Source: an uncultured Dehalococcoidia bacterium (GTDB lineage Bacteria > Chloroflexota > Dehalococcoidia > Lucifugimonadales > GCA-2712585). Taken from it: a stretch of 64,000 nt of DNA. Each line of letters opens with the position of its first letter. The first letter of the stretch is position 1. The stretch lies in NCBI GenBank assembly GCA_951812825.1, contig OX638324.1, positions 130,977 to 194,976 of the forward strand, in the 5' to 3' direction. Below are positions 9,924 through 18,446 of the stretch, piece after piece. The translations under genes were made by a program, and so were the position numbers. Under the pieces are notes generated by a model. It was not told the DNA's origin. It ran no database searches and worked only from the letters and a program-made list of their open reading frames with translations.

Positions 9924-10406
9924 ATGATTGACGCTCTGGCTGTGGTTGGGATGGCCGCCGTACCGGTGGGGGAATTGCGATTTGCCGTACCCTGGGCGAT
10001 GTTACACTTCGGCTTCCCCTGGTACCAGGCATTCCTCCTCGCCCTAATCGGCAACCTGATACCGGTGCTGGTGTTGCCGGGGCTGCTTCAGCGGGTGGGG
10101 CATTTGCTCCTGAGAGCCCCCAAACCCGTTGGGAGCGTCGTACAGTGGCGCGTGGAGAGACTCAAGGGTGGGGCAGGGACATGGGTTACGAGATATGGAA
10201 GGTGGGCGTTGGTGCCGTTTGTGGCGACGCCGCTGCCCTTCACCGGGGCCTGGACGGGGTGCCTGCTGGCGTGGGCGATGGACATTGAACCGAGGAGGTC
10301 CATGCCGATGCTGGCGCTGGGTGTTCTGGTGGCGGCGATTCTAGTCACGACTTTGACGGAACTGGGTGTTTCCATCAGCCTGTTCCTGGCTGATCAATCG
10401 GAATAG
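9924..10406 (+). CDS. Small multidrug-export-family membrane protein (COG2426)
   Basis: 160 residues. Starts at the first ATG after an in-frame stop, with no obvious Shine-Dalgarno; a TACACT box at 9852-9857 could drive it. The pattern AVPVGELRFAVPWAM near the N-terminus, then LALIGNLIPVLVLP and later PFVATPLPFTGAWTG, matches the Sm_multidrug_ex family, where two re-entrant Glu/Pro-rich segments flank membrane helices. Despite the family name, transport activity is barely demonstrated, and the fold resembles DedA-like half transporters. About four membrane helices. Confidence 0.75.
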   Translation: MIDALAVVGMAAVPVGELRFAVPWAMLHFGFPWYQAFLLALIGNLIPVLVLPGLLQRVGHLLLRAPKPVGSVVQWRVERLKGGAGTWVTRYGRWALVPFVATPLPFTGAWTGCLLAWAMDIEPRRSMPMLALGVLVAAILVTTLTELGVSISLFLADQSE

Positions 10407-10440
10407 GAACTCAGAGTTAAGTTAGGAGGGTCAATCCAAG

Positions 10441-10797
10441 ATGGATTTCGCTTCACTTGTCAAGCGACATAGACTTTCGGCGGCGGCCAACGGTGTGCTT
10501 GTAGGGATGGGGATTTTCTTTGGTGTCTTTTTCGGATTCACTGGACTGATAGGTCTGGTGGGGATAATCGGCGGGGGAGGAATGGAATTCTGGCAACGGA
10601 GTCGGGTTCCCAAGGACATGGGAAGCGACGGTTCCCTGGTGAAGCGTCACAGGCTATCCGCCCTGGCAAATGGAGTGTTGTTGGGAATGGGAATCCTGAT
10701 GGTGCTCTATGGCGGATTGATCGGGATTGTGGGAATTGTGGCGGGAGTTGGGCTGGAGATCTGGCAGAGGAACCGGGTCTCCAAGGAGTTGGGATAG
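10441..10797 (+). CDS. Internally duplicated small membrane protein, unknown
   Basis: 118 residues made of two tandem units of about 55. Each unit runs LVKRHRLSAxANGVLxGMGI, then a Gly/Ile/Val-rich hydrophobic hairpin, then EFWQRSRV or EIWQRNRV and a short linker. The DNA of the two units has diverged at synonymous sites, so the duplication is not recent. Each unit gives a basic start, one or two membrane helices and a basic WQR end. The ribosome site is AGGAGG about 10 bases from the ATG. It follows the COG2426 gene by 34 bases. No known family recognised. Confidence 0.7.
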   Translation: MDFASLVKRHRLSAAANGVLVGMGIFFGVFFGFTGLIGLVGIIGGGGMEFWQRSRVPKDMGSDGSLVKRHRLSALANGVLLGMGILMVLYGGLIGIVGIVAGVGLEIWQRNRVSKELG

Positions 10798-10875
10798 GGG
10801 ACGGGTTCCTGTTTTGGAGGAGCAAGAGTGGGGAGAGTATGGGCCCCCGCCTTCGCGGGGCAAGCCGGGATGGGG

Positions 10876-10905
10876 ACGCGCGGTACGCGAACGCGCGGTA
10901 CGCGA
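10876..10905. repeat. Two tandem copies of a 15-base unit
   Basis: ACGCGCGGTACGCGA occurs twice back to back, followed by a third degenerate partial copy to about 10920. The unit contains GTAC and CGCG palindromes. Confidence 0.8.
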
Positions 10906-10955
10906 ACGGCGCGTACGGGGGAATTAGACGTGGGTTGGGATAGGTTACTGCCTTT

Positions 10956-11076
10956 GGAGACCTTTGCGTAGCTCCGCCAACAGCGCAATTGCGTGATGAT
11001 GGGCAGACATTTCGTGCTTGGACCCCCGCCTCTGGATTCCGGCTTTCGGCCGAATGACGGTTATGCAAAGGTCTCC
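10956..11076. repeat. 121-base element with 15-base terminal inverted repeats
   Basis: GGAGACCTTTGCGTA at 10956-10970 is matched, in reverse complement and with one mismatch, by 11062-11076. No coding capacity inside; a short palindromic repeat occupies 11034-11060. No clear target-site duplication at the flanks. Looks like a miniature inverted-repeat element or the remnant of one; a long-stem transcript structure is an alternative. Confidence 0.5.
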
Positions 11077-11102
11077 TTGCAGGAAGAAGAGAAGGGCGGG
11101 AG

Positions 11103-13943
11103 TTATTGGTCTGAGGCGCGCTGCAGGATGGCTTCCAGGTCGTCTATTTGACGGCCCAACTCTTCCAACGCTCGCTGCAACTCATCGATTTCATCCGGGG
11201 TCAGCGTCACGTCATCCGTTGGTGTGACATATTCGGGGTTGGGGGTAGCCGTCGGTCTGGGCGACACGGATTCCTGGGTGGTCATGCCGGCGTCTTCCGC
11301 GACGGCGGGGGCAACTTCGGGAATCTCACCCTTGAGCGCTCGGATGGCGTCTTCCAAGGTGGGCTGCATCACAATACGGCTGCCGTCGGCGAGGATGATG
11401 CGACGCAGCTCGGGGAATTCCAACGCCTCAGGTTTGAGGAAGATGGGTTCGGCGTAGAGGATGGAATCGCCAACGGGAATGACGAGCATGTTGCCGCGCT
11501 GCACTTCCGAACCCACCTGGCCCCACAGAGTGAACTGCTGCGATATGGCAGCGTCGTTGTCTATGCGGGCCTCAATCTGGTTGGGACCGAGGATGCTCTT
11601 GCCTTCAGGGAAGCTGAACAGGACCATCTCGCCATAATTGGGGGCGTCATTACGTACGGCTATCCACGCCTTCAGTGGGTCGCGCCGGTCGGGGGTGAAG
11701 GGCTGAATGAGCAGGAACTCTTCCTTCTCCTCGCCGGGCAGGCGGGCCAGAATGTAATAGGGGTCCAGCGTCCCTTCACGTCCGAAGGAGCTCTGAAGGG
11801 GTATGGACCACTGGTCGCCCTTCTGGAAGAAGGTCTCCGGGTTGGTCATGTGGTATTGGAGCAGCATGCGAGTTTGAACGGTGAACATGTCTCGCGGGTA
11901 GCGGACGTGATCCTTCAGGTAGTCGGGCAGTTCCTCCATGTCCTTGAACAGGTCGGGGAAGATCTTCATATAGCTCTGAATCAGAGGGTCGTTCGGGTCG
12001 GAGACGTAATAGTCGACGGTGCCGTTGTAGGTGTCGACGACCGTCTTGACACTGTTGCGGATGTAGTTGAATCCCGTACCCTCCCAGGGGGTGGAGTAGG
12101 GATACTGGGGAGTGGTGGTGTAGCCGTCCTGGATGAAGAAGATGCGACCGTCGGCCACCACCTGATAGGGGTCGCTGTCCGGCGTGAGGAAGGGGGTTAT
12201 GGTCGCAAAGCGTTCCGGCACCGTGCGGCGGTACTGGATTCGGCTCTTGGAGTTGTCGACCTGACCGGAGATGAAGATGTTGATGTCTCGGAACTGCCAG
12301 GCGTAGGCGGCTCTGCGGATGATATTGCTCAGGTCTACCCCTCCCGTTCCGGCGTATTCGCGGAATACGGGCTCCGCGCCTTCGCCCTGGTAGTCCAACT
12401 CAGGCTGAGTCGAACGGACGATGACGAAGGGGAGGCTCTTGAGGCCATAGTAGACGCCTGCTTCCGTGAGGGCCAATTCTTCGTAACCCTCGGCGGGTGA
12501 GGCGGGAACGTCCTTCAGCAGCATCTGGGGCTGACCGTTGGCGTTGACCTCGTTGACGCCGCTGAGGGCCACGCCGTGGCCGTGGGTATAGACGAGGTGG
12601 CGGTTCACCCAGTTCTGGGCTTCCTCCGGCAGCTTCTCCGAGGAGATCTCGCGGCTGGACAGCATTACCTGCTGGACTTCGTCGTTCAACGTATAGCGGT
12701 CGACGCCGACGCTGGCGAAATCGTAGAAAAATTGGACGAACTCTACCTGGTTATAGATTTCACCGAGGGGACGTTCGTCCCACAGACGGATATTGTCAAC
12801 GGTACCCCGATTATCTTCGATGGCCTCCGGAGTGATGGTGTCGAGGCCCAGGTGGTCGCGTTCGGTTTGAGTGTCGATGCCAAAGGCCTGGCGGGTAAAT
12901 TCAATGTTGTTAACGAGGTATTGTTCTTCCTTGTCGAACTCGTTGGGTTCCACCTGAAAACGCTGAACAACGTTGGGGAAAATTCCGCCCACTAGAATGG
13001 CCATGCCGAGCCAGAGTCCGATGGCGCTTAGCATCATGCGGTATCCGGGACGGAAGGCGCCGGCAAACACAAGGCCGCCGCTGACGAGGGCAATTATGGC
13101 CAGGATTGCGCGGACGGTTACGCGGGCGTTGTCGTCAGTGAAGCCTACGCCGAAGACGGCTCCGGCGTCTGAGTAGAGAAGTTCCCAGCGGCCAATCCAG
13201 TGGCCGGCGGCGATGATGATGAAAAGGGCGGCGCCGATGCCCGCCATGTGGATTTTCACGTTGCGGGGAACGGTGACGTTGCGCTCTCTGAGGCCGAACA
13301 GGACAAGGTAGAGGCCCAGCACAATGATGAGGATGACTATGGCGGCGCCAAGGAACCAGCCGCGGATGAAGCCGAGGAATGGTAGGGTGAAGACGTAGAA
13401 GTCCACTCCCTTGTTGAAGATGGGCTCCACGAGGGGGGTTACCGCGCCGGTGACCTCGTCCACCTGGGTGAAGGGGGTAGAGTTGAGGTACTTGAGGACG
13501 GTTTCCCATCGGCCTGCCGCGGCAGCGCCGACGGCGGCGGATGCAACGATGGCTGCAACAGCGGCGGCGAGGGCGAGCGCACGCCGGATGGCGTCATAGG
13601 CTGCCCGGGTTAGGGTTGTGGGGGTGTCGCTTCGGGTGAGGCGGAAGACCAGGTATATGTTGGGAATGAGGAGGAGCGCAAAGACGGCGGCACTGGCAAA
13701 GAACAGCCAGATTCTTGTGATAAGAATCTCGCGGAAGACGCTGACGTATCCGAGGCTGTCGAACCAGAGCCAGTCGGTGTAGACGCTCTTGCCCCAGGAA
13801 AGGCCGATGATGAGGAAAAGGACCAGAGTGCCGGCGGCAACCCACCGAACGGAGCGGCTGCTCCACATAGGCAGATTGAGGTCCCCCACGTCAATGGGGC
13901 CGCGGCGTCCCGGGTTGCCGTTATCTCCGTACTGGTTGCTCAT
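11103..13943 (-). CDS. UPF0182 family large membrane protein
   Basis: 946 residues, typical for the family. About seven membrane helices lie in the first 320 residues (TLVLFLIIGLSWGKSVYTDWLWF is the diagnostic start of the family; LPFLGFIRGWFLGAAIVILIIVLGLYLVLFGL). A large extracytoplasmic domain follows with the conserved YTHGHGVALSGVNEV, PYSTPWEGTGFNYIRNSVKTVVDTYNGTVDYYV, and QSSFGREG segments. The C-terminus from about 885 is Pro/Thr-rich and ends in a Leu-rich amphipathic helix (DEIDELQRALEELG). Function unknown. The start is supported by AAAGGATGA directly before ATG. Confidence 0.92.
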   Translation of the reverse strand: MSNQYGDNGNPGRRGPIDVGDLNLPMWSSRSVRWVAAGTLVLFLIIGLSWGKSVYTDWLWFDSLGYVSVFREILITRIWLFFASAAVFALLLIPNIYLVFRLTRSDTPTTLTRAAYDAIRRALALAAAVAAIVASAAVGAAAAGRWETVLKYLNSTPFTQVDEVTGAVTPLVEPIFNKGVDFYVFTLPFLGFIRGWFLGAAIVILIIVLGLYLVLFGLRERNVTVPRNVKIHMAGIGAALFIIIAAGHWIGRWELLYSDAGAVFGVGFTDDNARVTVRAILAIIALVSGGLVFAGAFRPGYRMMLSAIGLWLGMAILVGGIFPNVVQRFQVEPNEFDKEEQYLVNNIEFTRQAFGIDTQTERDHLGLDTITPEAIEDNRGTVDNIRLWDERPLGEIYNQVEFVQFFYDFASVGVDRYTLNDEVQQVMLSSREISSEKLPEEAQNWVNRHLVYTHGHGVALSGVNEVNANGQPQMLLKDVPASPAEGYEELALTEAGVYYGLKSLPFVIVRSTQPELDYQGEGAEPVFREYAGTGGVDLSNIIRRAAYAWQFRDINIFISGQVDNSKSRIQYRRTVPERFATITPFLTPDSDPYQVVADGRIFFIQDGYTTTPQYPYSTPWEGTGFNYIRNSVKTVVDTYNGTVDYYVSDPNDPLIQSYMKIFPDLFKDMEELPDYLKDHVRYPRDMFTVQTRMLLQYHMTNPETFFQKGDQWSIPLQSSFGREGTLDPYYILARLPGEEKEEFLLIQPFTPDRRDPLKAWIAVRNDAPNYGEMVLFSFPEGKSILGPNQIEARIDNDAAISQQFTLWGQVGSEVQRGNMLVIPVGDSILYAEPIFLKPEALEFPELRRIILADGSRIVMQPTLEDAIRALKGEIPEVAPAVAEDAGMTTQESVSPRPTATPNPEYVTPTDDVTLTPDEIDELQRALEELGRQIDDLEAILQRASDQ

Positions 13944-14069
13944 TCATCCTTTCGGGCATGGGCGGCTTGACCTAAAAGTGCGCCGCTGTGGTGGTGCATT
14001 GTAAATTGCCCTTGGTTGGGAGTCAATGGCAAGGGTGGGGAGATTGGGGACGATATGGGCCTGCAAGGG

Positions 14070-14873
14070 TCAGGCCCAGAGGTTAGCAACGTCGATGGCG
14101 CGCATGAAGGCGACGTTTGGGAAGCTGCGGATATAGTTGATCAGTTTCTCCAGCATGAGCAGACGACCCGGCCGGCCGATAACGTGAGGGTGCATGGTGA
14201 GATGGAAAGATCGGCCGTAGCGGTAAAGACCATCGAACTCCGCCTTCCAGCTTAGGAATACCTCGTCGGGGCTCTTCATAGGCCCAGTTCTGCCCATGGC
14301 GGGGGAGTAGGAGAAGTGGGGGGCGTCGTCCAGGAGCCAGTGGATGGGGAGTTCCACCAGCGGGCCCTTGGAGGTGTCCACCATGTAGGGCGCGTCGTCG
14401 CCCATAAGGCTGGTGTCGTAGCGGAAGTCGAGGGAGGCTAGATACTCCAGGGAGTGCTGGCTGAGCTCCCAGGAAGGGGAGCGGTAGCCAAGGGGGCGGA
14501 GGCCGGTGGTCTGCTCCAGAATGCCGATGCCCTTCTCCAGCACCTTAAACTCCTGCGCGGCGGAGAGGGTGGCCGGAGGTTCGTGCATGTAGCCGTGGTG
14601 CCCCACCTCGTGGCCCCTGTCGATGATGTCCACCATCAGGTCTGCGTTGTTCTCGGCAATGAATCCGGGGACGAAAAAAGTGCTCTTGATTTCGTAGTCG
14701 TCCAGCAGGTCGAGGATTCTGGGCATGGCAACCTTGGGGCCGTATTCGCCCATTGAGAGGGCGGTGGGCATGTTGACGGCATCCGGGTTGCGGTTGATGG
14801 TGCCGCTTGCGCCGTCGATGTCGAAAGTGAGGAGCGCCACACATTGAATTTCGCCGGGCCAGATTCCAGCCAT
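14070..14873 (-). CDS. Polysaccharide deacetylase family (NodB homology) hydrolase
   Basis: 267 residues. The NodB core is visible: TFDIDG (Asp pair, about 14-19), then the metal-binding HHGYMHE (GHEVGHHGYMHEPP) and LGYRSPSWELS. It has no signal peptide. The arrangement, with a GTINRNP insert and a late LTMHPHVIGRPGRL, resembles the cytosolic PuuE/allantoinase-like and peptidoglycan-deacetylase-like subgroup that hydrolyses C-N bonds in small amides. The substrate is unresolved. Lies 53 bases downstream of proS and 126 bases upstream of the UPF0182 start, same strand. Confidence 0.88.
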   Translation of the reverse strand: MAGIWPGEIQCVALLTFDIDGASGTINRNPDAVNMPTALSMGEYGPKVAMPRILDLLDDYEIKSTFFVPGFIAENNADLMVDIIDRGHEVGHHGYMHEPPATLSAAQEFKVLEKGIGILEQTTGLRPLGYRSPSWELSQHSLEYLASLDFRYDTSLMGDDAPYMVDTSKGPLVELPIHWLLDDAPHFSYSPAMGRTGPMKSPDEVFLSWKAEFDGLYRYGRSFHLTMHPHVIGRPGRLLMLEKLINYIRSFPNVAFMRAIDVANLWA

Positions 14874-14926
14874 TTTTCTTCCCCCTTGTGGGTCTCGTTG
14901 GATTATGTAAAGGTGTCTGGGACTGT

Positions 14927-16633
14927 TCAGCCGCCGGACAGCATCTCCCGAATGGTGGATTCCACGTCTTGGGAGGGTGTGAGAACGGGTTTGTCGTCGC
15001 CCGCGCGCCGTCGAATCTCCACGGCGCCGTTGCGGAGGGCGCGCCGGCTGATGACCAAGCGAAGGGGCAGACCGAGAAGGTCGGCGTCGTTGAACTTGAC
15101 GCCTGCCGACTCGTCGGGCCTATCATCGTAGAGACATTCTATGCCCGCATCCCAGAGGCGATCGTAGAGGGCGTCCGCTTCCTGGGAGACGGCTTCCTCA
15201 GTAAGGTTGAGGCCCACGATATGCACGTGGTAGGGGGCGATGGGCGCCGGGAAGATGATTCCTTGTTCGTCGTGGTTCTGCTCGATGGCGGCGGCGAGGA
15301 GCCGTCCTACGCCGATGCCGTAGCAGCCCATGATGACGGGGCGGCGGTTGCCCTCGCTATCGAGATAGTAGACGCCGAGGGTCTCACTGTAGAAGGTGCC
15401 AAGCTTGAAGATGTGGCCGACTTCGATGCCGCGCAGGGCTTCGAGAGGCTCTCCGCACTTGACGCAGGGCTGGCCTTCTTCCGCCAGGGCGATGTCTGTC
15501 ACCTCTTCCAGCTGGAAGTCCCGGGGATGGTTGGCGTTTTGCAGATGAGTTTCGGGCTTGTTGGCCCCAACCAGGAAGTTGGAACCCAGAAGCACGGAAT
15601 CGTCCATAACACATCGGATGCCCGTGAGTCCCACGGCGGAGGCAGATCCGGCGACGAGGCTCGCTGCCCGAGTCTCTTCCTCCGTGGCGAGGCGGAGATC
15701 TTTGGCTTTCAGGTAGGTGGTGAGCTTGACCTCGTTGACCTCCAGGTCTCCCCGGATAGTTACGAAGACGATCTCGCCGTCGGCGCTGTAGAAGACGGCC
15801 TTCAGGGTCCGGTTTTCGGGGACGCCCAGGAATTCGCAAAGCTCGGCAATGGTCCTTACGCCGGGGGTGGAGACTTCCTTAAGGGGAAGCGGGTCCTCTA
15901 CGGGCAGGGACGGCTTGACTGCCTCGGCTTTTTCGAGGTTGGCGGCGTAGTCGCAGCCGGCGCACCGGAGGATTGTGTCTTCGCCGGTGGAGGCGGGCAG
16001 GATGAACTCGTGGGAGTCCCGTCCGCCGATGGCGCCGCTATCGGCGTCCACCATAACGGCGGGGAGGCCGCAACGACGGTAGATGTTGCGATAGGCCTGG
16101 GCCATGGCCTCATAGCTGGCGTCGAGGCCTTCGGCGTCGGCGTCCATGCTGTAGGCGTCCTTCATGTCGAACTCGCGGACGCGAATGAGGCCGCCGCGGG
16201 AGCGAGGTTCGTCCCGGAACTTGGTCTGGATCTGGTATGGAATGCGGGGGAGGTCGCGGTAGCTCTGAACGTGGGTCTTGGCGATGAGGCTGATGACCTC
16301 CTCGTGGGTGGGGGCCAGGACCATGGGTCTGCGCCGGCGGTCTTGCAAGGTGAAGAGGTTTTCGCCGAAGGCTTTTCTTCTCCCCGACTCCTCCCAGAGT
16401 TCCATGGGCTGGAGGACGGGCAAACGGACTTCCTGGCCGCCGGCGGCGTCCATCTCCTCGCGGATGATGGCCTCAATCTTGCGGAGGGAGCGCCAAGCAA
16501 GGGGCAGGTAGGAGTAGACGCCTGCGGCTACCTGGAAGACCATGCCGGCCTTGAGCATGTAGCGATGGCTGGGAGTTTCCGCCTCGGCCGGGTCCCTTCG
16601 CATGGTCTTGGTGATAAGGCGGCTGAACCTCAT
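14927..16633 (-). CDS. proS: Prolyl-tRNA synthetase (bacterial type)
   Basis: 568 residues, bacterial length. Class II motifs: motif 1 around LPLAWRSLRKIEAIIREEMDAAGGQEVRLPVLQP, motif 2 YQIQTKFRDEPRSRGGLIRVREFDMKDAYS, and motif 3 GCYGIGVGRLLAAAIEQNHDEQGIIFP near 430-456. The editing insertion (INS) lies between, with ELCEFLGVPENRTLKAVFY and the CxxC pairs CAGCDY and CVKCGE. A C-terminal anticodon-binding domain follows. A TATAAT box lies 37-42 bases upstream of the ATG. Confidence 0.97.
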   Translation of the reverse strand: MRFSRLITKTMRRDPAEAETPSHRYMLKAGMVFQVAAGVYSYLPLAWRSLRKIEAIIREEMDAAGGQEVRLPVLQPMELWEESGRRKAFGENLFTLQDRRRRPMVLAPTHEEVISLIAKTHVQSYRDLPRIPYQIQTKFRDEPRSRGGLIRVREFDMKDAYSMDADAEGLDASYEAMAQAYRNIYRRCGLPAVMVDADSGAIGGRDSHEFILPASTGEDTILRCAGCDYAANLEKAEAVKPSLPVEDPLPLKEVSTPGVRTIAELCEFLGVPENRTLKAVFYSADGEIVFVTIRGDLEVNEVKLTTYLKAKDLRLATEEETRAASLVAGSASAVGLTGIRCVMDDSVLLGSNFLVGANKPETHLQNANHPRDFQLEEVTDIALAEEGQPCVKCGEPLEALRGIEVGHIFKLGTFYSETLGVYYLDSEGNRRPVIMGCYGIGVGRLLAAAIEQNHDEQGIIFPAPIAPYHVHIVGLNLTEEAVSQEADALYDRLWDAGIECLYDDRPDESAGVKFNDADLLGLPLRLVISRRALRNGAVEIRRRAGDDKPVLTPSQDVESTIREMLSGG

Positions 16634-16669
16634 TAAGTGCCCTCGTGCAGGTTGAAATTATCGGGGCGT

Positions 16670-16675
16670 ATTATA
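16670..16675 (-). promoter_or_regulatory. -10 box of proS promoter
   Basis: Perfect TATAAT on the minus strand, giving a predicted leader of about 30 bases before the proS ATG with a GAGGG ribosome site. No good -35 is visible. Confidence 0.5.
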
Positions 16676-16824
16676 CTTGATTTGAGGCTGAAAATCCGGG
16701 GCGCCGCCGCCATTTTGGATTTCCATATCTCCCGGTGAGTGCCGTTTGGCGGTATGGAGCAAAAATAGCTTATTCGGCGTCGATTCAGTGGCAACTGCGG
16801 CTATATGCAGTCATAATTCACAGC

Positions 16825-16853
16825 TTGACACCCATTGGTGCGGAAAGTAAGCT
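16825..16853 (+). promoter_or_regulatory. Probable promoter of the DUF1800-NHL pair
   Basis: TTGACA at 16825-16830, 17-base spacer, TAAGCT at 16848-16853. The -10 is weak (3 of 6), so an alternative sigma factor or extra activator is possible. Leader of about 95 bases. Confidence 0.4.
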
Positions 16854-16955
16854 GTAGTGGGACAAAATTACTCTCACTTAGCATTGAGAGGCAGTGCGTC
16901 TCGAGGGATCGGATGATTCCCAGGATAAGCGAAAATTCTGAATGGAGGGAGAGAA

Positions 16956-18371
16956 ATGGCGAGTAAAGACATTGCATTGATGGCCCACCTGATGAGACGA
17001 GCGGGCTTCGGCGCCTCCTACGAAGAGTTGGAGGAGAGGGTTGCCAAGGGCTATGAGGCTACCGTGGAAGAGCTTTTGGACCCGGCGGCCTATGGAGTGC
17101 CACCTGTGGACAACTTCCTGATGTGGCGCTACCACCCGATGAACGAGTTGCCGCAGGCGCCGCCCTACGGCACGATGAACTTTCTCTATTATATGTTCAC
17201 CACCAAGAGGCCCCTGGAAGAGAAGATGACCCTGTTCTGGCACATGGTCTTCGCAACGGGCAACTCCAAGATTGACAACCCCACGGAGATGAACCGGCAG
17301 ATCAACATGTTCCGGGAATCCGGAATGGACAACTACCGGGACCTGCTGGTTAGACTGGCGAAGGACCCGGCGATGATCTTCTGGCTGGACAACAACATGA
17401 GCCATAAGCACGCGCCCAACGAGAACTGGGGCCGGGAGCTTCTTGAGCTCTTCTCCATGGGCCAGGGGAACTACTCGGAGGACGACGTGAAGATGGCTTC
17501 CAGGGCCTTTACCGGCTGGACCATCAAGGCGAAGCTGCCTCGTGCGCCTTACGGACGCTATTTGTGGGAGTTTGAATACCGCGCGGAAGACCACGACGAC
17601 AGCGAGAAGGAGTTCCTGGGCCGGAAGGGCAACTTCAACGGCGAGGATATCATCGACATTATCCTAGAGGAACCGGCCACTGCCCGGTTCATAGCGCGTC
17701 ACCTGTATAGCTTCTTCGTAGCAGACGAAGTGCAGGTGCCCAGCTGGAAGGATGTTGCTCCGAGGGACCCGGAGGCGGTGCAGGCCATAGCCGACGCCTT
17801 CGCAGGCTCCAACTACGACATCAAGGAGACGCTGCGCTTCATCTTCAACTCGGACTTCTTCAAGGACGAGGCCGTCCGGTTTGCCAAGGTGAAGAATCCG
17901 GCGGAGGTAATCGCCGGGACAATTCGTCTAATCGGCGACTATCAGGAGCCGAAGCCGGGCGTGATGCATCTGGCCCTGGAGACAGGTTACCAGGGGCAGG
18001 AGTTGATCAATCCTCCCAGCGTGGAGGGTTGGCACACGGGCTCCGAGTGGATAGACACGGGCGCCCTGGTTCGAAGGGTCAACTTTGTAGCCTCCCTGCT
18101 GGGAGACGCCAGCAAGCCCGGGGTAAGATCCATCATCGACAAGCTGGGCAATCGTGAATCCATGACTGCCGACGAGATGGTGGACGGATGCCTCGAGCTT
18201 CTGGGGGCCATCCAACTGGAAGAGGGCACCCGCCAGCAGATTGTCACCCACGTCGAGTCGGGCGGCGAGGTCAGGCGAGGCTCCACGGAAGAAGAGGTGG
18301 CGGCCTTCGGGCATCGGGTCACGGAAGTGCTCCAGCTAATCGCCGCCGCCAGGGAGTACCAGTTCGCGTAA
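16956..18371 (+). CDS. DUF1800 family protein
   Basis: 471 residues. Begins with the family signature MAHLMRRAGFGASYEELE, then FWHMVFATGNSKI, NENWGRELLELFSMGQGNYSEDDVKMASRAFTGWTI, and a late LINPPSVEGWHTGSEWIDTGALVRRVNF. No signal peptide is present, unlike many members. Function unknown; DUF1800 genes usually pair with DUF1501 sulfatase-like genes, which is not the case here. The ribosome site is GGAGGGAG before ATG. Followed 75 bases later by an NHL-repeat gene, probably co-transcribed. Confidence 0.9.
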   Translation: MASKDIALMAHLMRRAGFGASYEELEERVAKGYEATVEELLDPAAYGVPPVDNFLMWRYHPMNELPQAPPYGTMNFLYYMFTTKRPLEEKMTLFWHMVFATGNSKIDNPTEMNRQINMFRESGMDNYRDLLVRLAKDPAMIFWLDNNMSHKHAPNENWGRELLELFSMGQGNYSEDDVKMASRAFTGWTIKAKLPRAPYGRYLWEFEYRAEDHDDSEKEFLGRKGNFNGEDIIDIILEEPATARFIARHLYSFFVADEVQVPSWKDVAPRDPEAVQAIADAFAGSNYDIKETLRFIFNSDFFKDEAVRFAKVKNPAEVIAGTIRLIGDYQEPKPGVMHLALETGYQGQELINPPSVEGWHTGSEWIDTGALVRRVNFVASLLGDASKPGVRSIIDKLGNRESMTADEMVDGCLELLGAIQLEEGTRQQIVTHVESGGEVRRGSTEEEVAAFGHRVTEVLQLIAAAREYQFA

Positions 18372-18378
18372 ATTGAAT

Positions 18379-18404
18379 GCCGCCGGGCTTGCAAGCCCGG
18401 CGGC
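18379..18404. repeat. Perfect 26-base palindrome between DUF1800 and NHL genes
   Basis: The sequence is an exact inverted repeat centred on TTGCAA, with flanking GCCGCCGGGC arms. No T-run follows, so it is more likely an RNA-stabilising or attenuating hairpin than a full terminator. Confidence 0.7.
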
Positions 18405-18446
18405 TCAACCCAACTTCATCTTACAGAATTCGAGAAGGAGGTTGTT

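Larger units (their letters stand above)
10798..11102. other. Repeat-rich intergenic spacer
   Basis: 305 bases between the duplicated membrane protein and the end of UPF0182. No credible gene. It contains a tandem duplication (10876-10905) and a 121-base inverted-repeat element (10956-11076) that encloses a copy of the short palindrome also seen at 3187. The first part has a CCCGCCTTCGCGGGG hairpin at about 10844-10860 that may terminate the upstream gene. Confidence 0.7.
16634..16955. other. Divergent intergenic region proS / DUF1800
   Basis: 322 bases without a gene. It is A+T-richer than its surroundings and carries the proS -10 box and a plausible promoter for the DUF1800 gene (16825-16853). 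No RNA gene or clear operator recognised. Confidence 0.6.

Noticed and set aside
11148-12500. Plus-strand open frame of 450 codons
   Set aside because: Antisense to the UPF0182 gene; composition fits a GC-driven shadow.
14888-16636. Long plus-strand open frame of 582 codons
   Set aside because: It is the antisense of proS, which has all class II motifs; the long frame results from the high GC content.
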